DNA from: Paraescarpia echinospica
Lineage: Eukaryota; Annelida; Polychaeta; Sabellida; Siboglinidae
Direction of reading: 5' to 3'
Assembly: GCA_020002185.1 (NCBI GenBank)
Contig: CM034533.1
Coordinates: 67,554,119-67,618,118 of the forward strand
DNA length: 64,000 bases
The notes beneath the pieces were generated by a model. That model saw only the letters and a program-made list of their open reading frames with translations. It was not told the origin of the DNA and searched no databases. Positions within the stretch are counted from its first letter, which is position 1; every line of letters starts with the position of its first letter. A program made the translations under genes and the position numbers. Shown piece by piece: positions 34,537 through 46,157 of the stretch.

Positions 34537-35553
34537 CTAGTTTAAATAGATACAACCTGTCCCACTGTCAACCGATCGCAGCAGGTTCTCTGAGAAAACT
34601 GCTGCCCCCTTTCCACTAAGATGGAGGCCATCTCTCATGTACATATCTTCCCTCCCAACAAAGTATCCCCATAAATCTGTGAATCCCACCCCCTCTTCTT
34701 CACACATCTGCTCAACTAGTGCGTTGATCGCCATCCTCTTGCAGTTTCTATACGTTGCCCCCCTTCCTCCCATTACTGGCAAAATTCCTGACAGAATAAC
34801 CTGTTCAACTCTTCTCTTCTTTAGCTTCCTCACTAACTGTCTATACTTCTGTACTATCGCAGTTGTTCCCTCCCTGTCTGCATTATTTGTTCCTACATGT
34901 ACCAGTATAGCCCCCCCCTTGCCATGTCCCAATACCTTCTCTACCCTGTCAGGGACATGTTCAATTCTAGCCCCCGGTAGACAAACAACGACGTCTTTCC
35001 CCTCGCTCAGTGTCAGCATCCTTTTTATCGACTTCTCTTCTATCACATTTGCTCTCACTTCCTTTCGTCCCTTCATCTTTCGTACCATCTCATTTTCTTC
35101 TTTCCTCTCCCGTCCCATCTTCCCTCCCTCCTTCTCTACGGTCACTTTCTTCCCTGTCACCTTCACGCTTGTCACGTTTTCTGTTGTAGATTTTCCAATG
35201 TCTTCCCCTCCAATCACCTTCCCTCCTCTCAATCTCCTTTCATCAGTTTTCTTGCCACTGCTATTCTCCTTCAGTCTTGCAGTATTCTCACCTCTCTCCC
35301 TGTCGTCTCTCTCCATTCGACCTGCCTCCTTGCTAATTCCCATCTCCATTCCCTTCACAATATCTGTCAACCTAACTATCTCCTTCTGCAGACACTCCAC
35401 CTTCCAACACCCAATGCACTGAAAGGTGAATCCTTCCTCCATGGTTTCTGCCCATGACTTCCCACAGCCGGACAATGCAAAATCTACCCAGCTGTGGCGG
35501 TGATCGCACACCAAGTGTCGCTTTGCCTTGACTTGCCGCTTGCAAGGCGCCAT
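34537..35553 (-). CDS. LINE copy 3 ORF1, open but lacking the esterase nucleophile
   Basis: 338 codons from ATG (MAPCKRQVKAKRHLVC...) to the TAG after the slippery heptamer. The PHD-like finger, coiled helix and linker are present, and the position that is TAG in copies 1 and 4 is AAG (Lys) here. A deletion removes the linker end and the segment that in copy 4 reads VRVFMGDSIMRKTDK, so block I with its catalytic Ser is gone. The later blocks VGTNNADREG and DGLHLSGKG remain. The protein could still bind nucleic acid or oligomerise but should not be a working esterase. Confidence 0.8.
   Translation of the reverse strand: MAPCKRQVKAKRHLVCDHRHSWVDFALSGCGKSWAETMEEGFTFQCIGCWKVECLQKEIVRLTDIVKGMEMGISKEAGRMERDDRERGENTARLKENSSGKKTDERRLRGGKVIGGEDIGKSTTENVTSVKVTGKKVTVEKEGGKMGRERKEENEMVRKMKGRKEVRANVIEEKSIKRMLTLSEGKDVVVCLPGARIEHVPDRVEKVLGHGKGGAILVHVGTNNADREGTTAIVQKYRQLVRKLKKRRVEQVILSGILPVMGGRGATYRNCKRMAINALVEQMCEEEGVGFTDLWGYFVGREDMYMRDGLHLSGKGAAVFSENLLRSVDSGTGCIYLN
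34540..34546 (-). promoter_or_regulatory. Putative -1 frameshift heptamer TTTAAAC (LINE copy 3)
   Basis: Same placement as in copy 1, directly before the ORF1 TAG (34,537-34,539), and also followed by a 5-G run that throws ORF2 out of frame. Confidence 0.5.
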
Positions 35554-36094
35554 ATCCCGATCAGAATTTATTTAATAACTTAACTAACTTAGTCTTTATA
35601 AAGACTGTTTCCTGTGTACTACAGCACACTTTAAGTTACAAATTTCAATTACACAGCCAACTATTTATCCTGACACGAACGCTAACATTACCGGTAGTGA
35701 CCTAATTTAAATACAATCAATTACGTTACGTTAGGCTGCTTTATTTATTTAGGTTACGCCGCCCGACTATCGCCCTTGCTTAATTTTAACAACAATGCTA
35801 CCTAATCAAAATATCTAGCAAGTACTGGCTTACACAGATATTATCTTATGTAAGTAGTTTGATGGTTGTTACTTTATCTCCTATATATTCTACCACATAA
35901 TCAGGTTTGTTAAATCTTGTTTACAAATTATCGAAGCCTAAGTGAGTTACCCTATTATCACTCACTATGCTAAGGTATTCTAAAATACTATAACTAACTA
36001 TCTTTAAGCACAACTGCTACTCAATGTATGTTTATTGCAACTTTATGAATGATATTAAGGCAAGAATAATACTTATCAATCAGTAATTCCACTT

Positions 36095-36794
36095 CGTACC
36101 CATCATAATATTAATCTTCATTCTTCTTGTTTATCTTACCATTCGTCTTTACATCCGTATGCATCTTGATCATGAATTTCATCTCCATTATTAATTTCAC
36201 CATCCTGATCATCATCATCATTGTCATTGTCGTCATTATTATCTTCTTAGTCAGAATCGTTATCATAAGTATCATAACATTTTCAAAATCATCTTCGTCA
36301 TCATCGTCGTCTTCCTATTCATCCTCATCGTGCTCTTGGTCATAATCTTCATCGTCATATTCGTCATTGTCATTAATATTATCAACGCTATCATCATCTT
36401 CGTTTTCATCATGATATTGAAGTGATTCAACCTCATCACCGTAATATTCAATTTATTCATCAACTTCATCACCATCTTTATCGTCGTCTTCGTCGTTGTC
36501 TTCTCCTTTTTGTTCATCATCAACACAATCATTATAGTCTTCCTCTTCAACTTCACCATCACCTTCGTGTTTACATTAATCTTAATCACTATCATCACCA
36601 CCATCATCACCTTCATTTTCTGTATCGTAATCGTTGTCATCGTCTTCATCTTCATCCCCATCACCCTCATTATTTCATCTTCGTAATCGTCACCGACATA
36701 TTCTTCTTATTCGTTATCGTCGTCATTTACAACTTCATCATCATCATCTCACTATCCTCTTCGTCTTCGTCATCGTTTTCATATTTAGGTTTTT
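36095..36794. repeat. (ATC)n-rich tract, copy B
   Basis: Near-identical to 8335-9034. Confidence 0.7.
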
Positions 36795-37100
36795 GCATCA
36801 TTATGATCATCGTCATCTTTACCGTCGTCATCTTCACCATCAACGTCATCATTATGATCATCGCCACCTGTACCGTCGTCATCTTCACCATCAACACCAA
36901 CATTATGATCATCGCCATCTTTACCGTCGTCATCTTCACCATCAACATCATCATTATGATCATCGCCATCTTTACCGTCGTCATCTTCACCATCAACATC
37001 ATCATTATGATCATCGCCGTCATTACCGTCGTCATCTTCACCATCAACATCTTCATTATGATCATCGCCGTCATTACCGCCGTCATCTTCACCATCAACA
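36795..37100. repeat. 51-bp minisatellite, six units, copy B
   Basis: Same six units in the same order as 9035-9340, with no change in unit number, which implies recent common origin of the two blocks. Confidence 0.85.
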
Positions 37101-37229
37101 TCATCATGGTATTAGTCACATTTATTTTCATCACAATTTTATGTTATTTATTTTTGGTTTTGGCATTACATCCCGAAGGATGGTTTCGGTCAGTAGTGTT
37201 TGTCAGTAGATTTTGGTAGACAATTACAG

Positions 37230-38103
37230 TGTGTAACTGCTAAAGGAAGGTGTGCCAAGACCTTTCACAGGTGGATCTTGTGGGCCTGTTGAGTACCTAA
37301 TCTTCTTCGTTGTCATGTTCTGGTCCATATGTTAGATGTTATTACAAAAAGGGTGTGCTTGTAATATAAAGTATATTTGAAATGTGTCGTAATAATGGAC
37401 GTTCACTAAAGTTTATGTTATATTTCGTGTTTCTTCCAAGATCTAAAACACAACTTTAGAACGGTTGCGCGATTCAAACACGATTCGAGTTAACCTATAT
37501 ATATATGGCATATTGTTGTACATATGACATTTAATTGTGTGATTAAAACGATTAACGGTAAAAGCAATGTGCAATTTCCATATATGTTGTACTTTATGTA
37601 TGTTGAATTGTCACAGTTCAAAACGGTCAACGTCAAACTCAATAGTATTGTACAATATATGATGTAGTACTGAATGAGAAATAACAATGACGGCGTTTTT
37701 GACACCAATAAAAATAACTATTGGTATGATTTGTTTGCATTTGTTATATCCTCCGTTACCACATCTAAACATCACCCAAGTAAACGTCAATATTTGCATT
37801 GAGACAAGAGGTATCATGCACAGTTTACTATTTTGAAGAAATCTGATGAAAAAGGCAAATTAAAACATAATTAATGTTCTTGTTTTAGACTTCATGCCTA
37901 ATGCTTCACTAGCGGATTTGTTTCAGGCATGAGATTCTTCCGCGGAAACGCGGATTTCCGCGGTTCATGAATTCGATTTGGCCGTTTCTGTGATTCGTTC
38001 AAATCCGAAAAATAGTTTTTTTTTTAATATAGGGGGGGTTGTGACTTGGCAAACTTGGCAAACATCAACAAAAAAATGATAAATTTCGTGATCGTCGTCC
38101 TTT
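37230..38103. other. Unassigned sequence, copy B of the duplication
   Basis: Corresponds to 9470-10,331. A 12-bp insertion relative to copy A lies near 37,513. Confidence 0.5.
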
Positions 38104-39060
38104 TTGAAAAGCAAGCCACATTCTGAATGGCCAGAAACTGCGAATCACGGCGCAGCTTACAATCCGTGCATGAGTTTTGGCGGCAATTGCGGCAAATCAG
38201 CAGCCGCGTTCAATCGAACGAAGCATGAGCTACGGTCTACAGTAAGTTGTCCGCTCTTATTTCAAACATTCTTGTATGAGTCAATTATTAATTATTGGAA
38301 TTAACGTAGCAGTCGAGTGGTTTTAAGATCGTAATTTCAATAAATATTAGATCGTTTAGCCTGCCACGCGAGGCGTTGTAACGGCCTATGCCTAGGCTAT
38401 GGGACTTACATTACGGCGCCGGCGTACGCTCACGTCGCTGGCGTTACGGGTCATGGCATAATACAGCACCGTTAACGATATGTAAACGCGAATAGTAAGC
38501 GGAGTGTAAGTTTTGGCGATAACTTTAAGGTATCCTAGATGGGTTTGTAGATTATTTTGGATAAATATAAGTATATGCCAACACTTTTCTTGGATGGGCG
38601 ATAATATATCAACATGAAGTACGCCTGTTCACTTTAACGTATGGTTTAGGTTATTATTAATGAAACAACAATTTGAATTAAATTTACCTGACGTTGTTAA
38701 TATGAACACTTTTAGGGGATACGGCGTGCACCACGAAGGATGTTGAACAGAGAGGTGACTAGTTGAATTTGAAGAAGCAAGAGAAAAGCAGCTGAACAGG
38801 TTTCCCAAGAGTCAAGACTTCAAGAGGCAAAGACTAAAGTGCCAAAAAGACTTAAATCTGTCCACCTCCACTCCAGATAAGAGAAAGAAAGCTGGGAGTG
38901 CCAGGATCGAGCACAGGCAAGAAAAGAAGTGAAGTCACATGTCCACAATGAACATTTGTAAAGTTTACAAGTTTATGGTTTCAATGAGCACTAGTAGATG
39001 TGGACATTTGTGTGTGAATTTCAGTGTACTGTACATTAGGATTATAATTTTAATAAATAT
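38104..39060 (+). other. Possible two-exon transcript, copy B
   Basis: Corresponds to 10,332-11,244 with donor (GTAAGT, 38,242) and acceptor (38,714-38,715) intact. A 7-bp segment 'agtcaag' near 38,810, absent from copy A, opens a frame of about 55 codons with EEAREKQLNRFPKSQDFKRQ and a Lys/Arg-rich end at TGA 38,930. The frame is closed upstream by a stop, so it is at best a decayed exon. Confidence 0.25.
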
Positions 39061-39069
39061 TGGTTATTT

Positions 39070-40079
39070 AAAGCATTTTTTTTTTTTTTTTTCACATTGA
39101 CCGTTTGTGTAATGTTGTAGTTTTGACAATGTAGTATACACTGCTTCTGTTTTTTGTGTGATATGAAAATGATGTGCTTTTACAGGTATGTGCAGGGAAC
39201 TGTATGCTTACGCTTTTGATTAATACAATACCAAATGTAGTGTTTCTATGCACTATGTTTGTGATTTTATATAAAATGGGAGTTACGTGGTTAGACAAAA
39301 ACAGTGTGAAAGTACACTGAATTGCATCACAAACAATTATGTCTTTACAAAACGTTTTGAGTTCCAATCCAGACCCCCCTTTCTTCCCCAGTTTGCCGCG
39401 CCGCGCGCAAATGTTCCTCGGAAGTGACTTGCCTCCTCTCACATGCCTGTTGTTTGCGCGGACGCCGTCGACATAGCCATTCTCGAAGTCACCATCATAT
39501 AAATCAACCAAGAAACGGATACTAAAGGCCTGGATACACAAAAATAAACAAACAAAGTGGACGGAGCATATAACATCGTATCAACAACTGATGAAGTGCT
39601 CGTTCGTGTCCGATAACTCAGCAAATTAGAAAGTGGCGCCTCAATCTGAATATGGGTGAACTGCATATGCTAGTATGGTAATTATTATTGGGAAACAATC
39701 TGCATGCTAGATTAGCATAAATTGTATTATTTTTCAAACGTTTGTAGAATCGTCGGGATGGGATGAGAGGCAAGGGAACCAGCGACTGTTGAATCGAGTG
39801 CTTTGGACGTGTTTTAAATTGTAGGCCTACACGTCACGTTCGCGTATCTGCTTTTACTAAAATATTTATTTATATATACTATATGTATGTGTGTGTGTGT
39901 GCGTGCGTTTGTGTATGCGTGTGTGTGTGTGTGTGTATGTGTTTGTAATTGGGAGTTTTATTTGTCTTTGTATGCCTGGTATCATGTATGCACGGCCGCA
40001 TACTACCGACGTGGCCTGATGACATGTCGAGAAACACGTAATTAACATTCGGAGATCTTTCCGCGATGATATGATAATT
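39070..40079. other. Unassigned sequence, copy B of the duplication
   Basis: Corresponds to 11,245-12,283; no gene seen. Confidence 0.5.
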
Positions 40080-41094
<1,015 letters not shown>

Positions 41095-41225
41095 TATTCT
41101 AATATGTCAGACTGACAACATTCATCCACAAAGTAGTCGAAAGTTAACGAGTGAACGAAATTGTCTATTGTTTAATGGTCCACTGACGCGACTCACTCCA
41201 CATTACTATGCACCACAACACACGG

Positions 41226-41319
<94 letters not shown>

Positions 41320-41398
41320 AATATATATATATATATATGTATAATAAATTCTAATAATATATTGTCTACAATGTAGGTTAAAAATCAGTCGAATTGAG
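41095..41398. repeat. Unit S, copy S2 (left part, split by pogo element)
   Basis: Repeats the left flank of S1 ('gtcagactgacaaca', 'tgtttaatggtccactgac') and a (CA)n core at 41,229-41,316, and stops at 'aattgagTA', where the pogo-type element inserts. Its right part resumes at 49,886. Confidence 0.8.
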
Positions 41399-41644
41399 TA
41401 GGGTAAATGTGCCGGCTATCAGACAGTTATTTCTAATAACGGACAAATCAGTTTAAATTGGGTACTAAATGTTTCTACATACAGGTTTTGTTGCGTAGGC
41501 AGGAAGCACGATAACATACGCTACGATTATGTTTAACAATATTTAACAAGATTTAAAAAGATTGCCACCCAGATAATTAACTATAGGTGGCTGGTGGACT
41601 AGGAAGCCCTTTGGCTTATCGAGAGTCCGACCCTTTTATCTATG

Positions 41645-43856
41645 TCATTTACATTTCCCAAAATTGAACAGCATTTGCCACATTTCAGACCATTTGATCA
41701 AACTGTCAAGATCATCTTGTAAATGCTGTCTATCTCCATCAATTTTAATCCTTCTAAAAAATGTTGTATCATCCGCAAATTTCAACACCTTGCTTGTTAT
41801 TTCATCATCCAAATCGTTGATATATATTAAGAATAATATAGGTCCTAATACTGATCCCTGTGGTACCCCACTCAATACCGATTTCCAGTTTGAAGCCTCC
41901 CCATCAATTACTACACGTTGTCTTCTGTCAATCAGCCATTGTTCTATCCAGTTTATTATACAATTTCCTATGCCATGGGCCTTTAGTTTCAGCAGTAATA
42001 TTTGATGTGATACTTTGTCGAAAGCTTTTTGAAAATTTAAGTAGACGATATCTACCGGTGATCCCTCATCTACCCACTTAGAGATGTCTTCCAAAAAACA
42101 TAACATATTTGTTAAGCATGACCTCGCTTTAAAAAAACCATGTTGAGATGGGTTTATCAAGTTTAGTTTAACAAGAAAATCCACCATGTGATCCTTAATT
42201 AGTCTTTCTAATAATTTGCAAATCACTGATGTTAAACTCACAGGTCTATATTTCTCTGACTTATTTCTCGAACCTTTTTTAAATAACGGTATAATGTTTG
42301 CCTGTTTCCATTCTAAAGGAACCACTCCCTCTTCTAATGACAAGTTGAAAACTGTTGCAAGCGGTATGCTAATTTGTTCTACAATTTCCAATAGTAGTTT
42401 GGGCGGAATACCATCCACTCCAGGTGATTTATTATCCTTCATAGCCCTAATTGTCTTAGCTGCCATTTCCAGTTTACAATTCATTGTCCTAAATAGTCTG
42501 AATCTGCCCCCTTGAACTTAGCCTCTGGTACTGGCAGTGAACTAATATATTCTCTGGTAAACACTGAACTAAAGTACTCATTCAGGTCTTCTGCCATTAA
42601 GAATCCCTCTGATATTATATTTCCAGCACTATCTTCTAGAGGACAGACCATATCTTGAACTTTCTGTTTGCTTCGAACATACGCATACAAACTCTTGCTG
42701 TCATGTTTTATATTACTAGCAAATTGTTGTTCATAGCTTCTCTTTGAATTTCTAATTTCAGCTGTAGCTTGGTTAAGTGCTTCTTTATAACTGTTGTAGT
42801 CTTCATCACTTCCAGTACATTTATTTGACTTCCACATCATTTGTTTATACTTAATTTTTCTAATGGCTTCTTTCGATAAGTGTTTCTTTTTGGACCATTT
42901 CCCTTGTTTTTTGAAGGGTACAAATTTATCGACAATGCACATAATTTCACTCTTTAATATATTCCAGCATTCTGTTGCTGTCTTATTTTTCAGTGTGTTA
43001 TTCCAGTCTATCTTTGCTAAATATTTCCTCATGTCCTTATACCTTCCTTCGTGGAAATTTCTCCTATACTGCTTTTTACTATTCCTTTCTGATTTTACTT
43101 TGATGGTAAAATGTATTTGGTTGTGATCGCTACTCCACAGTGGCTCACATATCTTGACATTTTTAACTAATTCATTCTGTGAGGCCAAAACTATGTCTAA
43201 CACATTCTCACCCCTGGTTAGTTCTAGCACATGTTGAGAAAGGAAAGTATCTTGAACTAAAACAAAAAACTGGTGGTCCTCACTCCCCATACTCTGTAGA
43301 GATTCCCATTGTATAAGCCCATGGTTAAAATCCCCCATAATAATACAGTCCCGTTTGCTTACTTCCCTTATAGCGTTTTGTATTTTTTATTCTCTTCTAT
43401 GCTTATGTTTGGACTTCGATAAACTAACCCAACTGTTAACGTTGAGTTTCCTGTAGCTATGTTACACCAAACAGCTTCTTCGCAATCTGCTTCTCTTTCT
43501 AATTTTATTTCATCAGCCTGGATAGATTCTTTAATATATAAAATAACTCCACCTCCCTTTCTTCCTATTCTACCTTTTCTAAACATTACATATCCTGTCA
43601 GTCCCAATTCAGCATCTGATATATCGGTGGTGGTCCAGGATTCGGTTATACCTATTATATGAGGGTCAATATCTTCTACCATAATGTTTAGTTCATTTCT
43701 TTTGTTTACTATACTCTTTGCATTTAAACAAACACATTTATATCCAGCTTCAGAAGATTTTTCAAGACTGTTATTTGCTGATTTATTTGTGCTGTCTTTA
43801 TCTGTGCCTCCATTTTCAGGCTTTTCTGTGAGTCCCCCCTGCAAATCTAGTTTAAA
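41645..43856 (-). pseudogene. LINE copy 4 ORF2, frameshifted and 3'-deleted
   Basis: Open from the slippery site through the endonuclease N-terminus (CLNAKSIVNKRNELNIMVED, ITESW) to a 1-nt deletion near 43,388. It then continues as MGDFNHGLIQW and SDHNQIHFTI to a disrupted stretch near 42,481, and as the RT (SPGVDGIPPKLL, YRPVSLTS, YLNFQKAFDKVSH, GVPQGSVLGPILF, FADD) to the deletion at 41,645. YLDF is YLNF here, a change at a catalytic Asp of RT. Confidence 0.8.
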
Positions 43857-45067
43857 TAGATGCAACCTGTCCCACTGTAAACAGATCGCAGCAGGTTCTC
43901 TGAGAAAACTGCTGCCCCCTTTCCACTAAGATGGAGGCCATCTCTCATGTACATATCTTCCCTCCCAATAAAGGATCCCCATAAATCTGTAAATCCCACC
44001 CCCTCTTCTTCACACATCTGCTCAACTAGTGCGTTGATCGCCATCCTCTTGCAGTTTCTGTACGTTGCCCCCCTTCCTCCCATTACTGGCAACATTCCTG
44101 ACAGAAAAACCTGTTCAACTTTTGTCTTCTTTAGCTTCCTCAATAACTGTCTATACTTCTGTACTATCGCAGATGTTCCCTCCCTGTCTGCATTATTTGT
44201 TCCTACATGTACCAATATAGACCCCCCCGTGCCATGTCCCAATACCTTCTCTACCCTGTCAGTCACATGTTCAAACCTAGCCCCCGGTAGACAAACAACG
44301 ACGTTTTTCCCCTCGCTCAGTGTCTTGTCCGTCTTTCTCATAATGGAGTCGCCCATAAACACCCTCACTTTCCTCACTGCCCCCTCAATCACTGCCTTAG
44401 AATAGCTCCTTCTTCGGTTGGCATCTGTCTGGTTGTTGTCTTTCCCCCCTGTCGTCTTCTCTCCTGTCACATTCTCTTCCGATCCATTCTTTCCTGTCGC
44501 TTTTTCTCTTGTCACCTTTCCTCCTGTCAGCGTCCCTTTTATCGACTTCTCTTCTATCACATTTGCTTTCACTTCCTATCTTCCCTTCATCTTTCGTCCC
44601 ACCTCATTTTCTTCTCTCCTCTCCCGTCCCATCTTCCCTCCCTCCTTCTCTACGATCACTTTCTTCCCTGTCACCTTCACGCTTGTCACGTTTTCTGTTG
44701 TCGATTTTCCAATTTCTTCCCCTCCAATCACCTTCCATCCTCTCAATCTCCTTTCCTCAGTTTTCTTGCCACTGCTATTCTCCTTCAGTCTTGCAGTATT
44801 CTCACCTCTCTCCCTGTCGTCTCTCTCCATTCGACCTGCCTCCTTGTTAATACCCATCTCCATTCCCTTCACAATATCTGTCAACCTAACTATCTCCTTC
44901 TGCAGACACTCCACCTTCCAACACCCAATGCACTGAAAGGTGAATCCTTCCTCCATGGTTTCTGCCCATGACTTCCCACAGCCGGACAATGCAAAATCTA
45001 CCCAGCTGTGGCAGTCATTGCACACCAAGTGTCGCTTTGCCTTGACTTGTCGCTTGCAAGGCGCCAT
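43847..45067 (-). pseudogene. LINE copy 4 ORF1, full length except one in-frame TAG
   Basis: 406 codons with a single TAG at 44,576-44,578. Residues 10-50 carry the Cys finger (VCNDCHSWV ... CIGC), about 52-75 a leucine-spaced helix, 75-230 a charged linker, and 235-395 the SGNH/GDSL hydrolase. The latter has GDS (block I, about residue 241), GTNN (block III, about 290) and DGLH (block V, about 376), so all catalytic residues are visible. The TAG sits in the linker at the same codon as in copy 1, while copy 3 has AAG there. The end overlaps ORF2 through the slippery site. Confidence 0.8.
43850..43856 (-). promoter_or_regulatory. Putative -1 frameshift heptamer TTTAAAC (LINE copy 4)
   Basis: ORF1 reads TAT-TTA-AAC-TAG. 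A -1 slip gives TTT-AAA-CTA-GAT and runs without interruption through a 6-G run into the endonuclease. No ATG lies in the ORF2 frame upstream of the first endonuclease motif. This is the clearest copy of the junction. Confidence 0.6.
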
Positions 45068-45608
45068 ATCCCGATTAGAATTTATTTAATAACTTAACTA
45101 ACTTAGTCTTTATAAAGACTGTTTTCTGTGTACTGCAGCACACTTTAGGTTACAAATTTCAATTACACAGCCGACTATTTATCCTGTCACGAACGCTAAC
45201 ATTACCGGTAGTGAACTAATTTAAATACAATCAATTACGTTACGTTAGGCTGCTTTATTTATGTAGGTTACGCCGCCCGACTATCGCCCTTGCTTAGTTT
45301 TAACAACAACGCTACCTAATCAAAATATCTAGCAAGTACTGGCTTACACAGATATTATATTATGTAAGTAGTTTTATGGTTGTTACTTTATCTCCTATAT
45401 ATTCTACAATATAATCAGGTTTGTTAAATCTTGTTTACAACTTATCGAAGGCTAAGTGAGTTACCCTATTATCACTCACTATACTAAGGTGTTCTAAAAT
45501 ACTTTAACTAACTAACTTTAAGCACAACTGCTACTCAATATATGTTCATTGCAACCTTATGAATGATATTAAGGCAAGGATAATACTTATCAATCTGTAA
45601 TTCCACTT

Positions 45609-46155
45609 GTTTACCAAATTATCTGCACCACCAATTTCTACGATCTATTTCCGCCAAATATAGCCTCGAACGCGAGAACGCGTGTTGTGTTACATCATCT
45701 GGCAATAACAAAATGTACTATCCAAACTGAAATGTCCGGAAGTACAATTGTTACCTAGTTACCGGACGCCGATTTCAATGTTTGGACGATACATGTCCGA
45801 TATCTGACATGGGCCAAAGTGACGCTACTTAGTTGAATAAATAGTCATATCTAAAACGGATGAATGGTTTATTTTCAAATCTAAACGTTCACAAATAATA
45901 TCAACATTGTTTGGTCATGTGTAGGCTTAAGGCTAAGTATAATTGATATACTGTACCGATGCCTATCCATACGTGAATCAAATTCACTGGTCGATACGTC
46001 TAGTGAAATGTCGTCGTGTATGGTGAAGCAGCTGTTGCCTTCAACGCTGTATTTTCTTTTTTCGGGCTCTTGTCCTCCGTTTTCTCTCTCATCCCTTCAT
46101 CCTTTGCCCTCTTCTCGTGTAACTCTTCTTTCTTCGGGCTCTTGTCCTCCGTTTA
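45609..46155 (-). pseudogene. Pogo element: end of repeat-rich ORF and 3' region
   Basis: On the minus strand this contains NGGQEPEERRVTREEGKG, a second QEPE unit and a short tail ending TTTFH and a stop near 46,000. AT-rich sequence with several GTCCG motifs follows. It continues the ORF found beyond LINE copy 5 at 48,385-48,701. Confidence 0.5.
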
Positions 46156-46157
46156 TC

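Larger units (their letters stand above)
31561..36094 (-). mobile_element. CR1-like LINE, copy 3
   Basis: Near full-length copy, minus strand, shares the whole right flank with copy 1 but has a different left flank. It retains an uninterrupted but internally deleted ORF1, an ORF2 with a TAA in the endonuclease N-terminus (34,384-34,386), several frameshifts in the RT C-terminal part, the 3' stem-loop and the tail repeats. The RT region around 32,520-32,830 carries more small indels than the corresponding part of copy 1. Confidence 0.9.
41531..45608 (-). mobile_element. CR1-like LINE, copy 4 (nested in pogo element)
   Basis: Retains the complete 5' UTR and ORF1 and most of ORF2. About 670 bp covering the ORF2 C-terminus are deleted at 41,645, where 3' UTR sequence joins the 'FNFGKCK' region directly. 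The 3' stem-loop and degenerate tail repeats are present. GTTTA occurs at both boundaries (41,531 and 45,609) and may be the target duplication, though it overlaps the tail motif. Confidence 0.9.
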
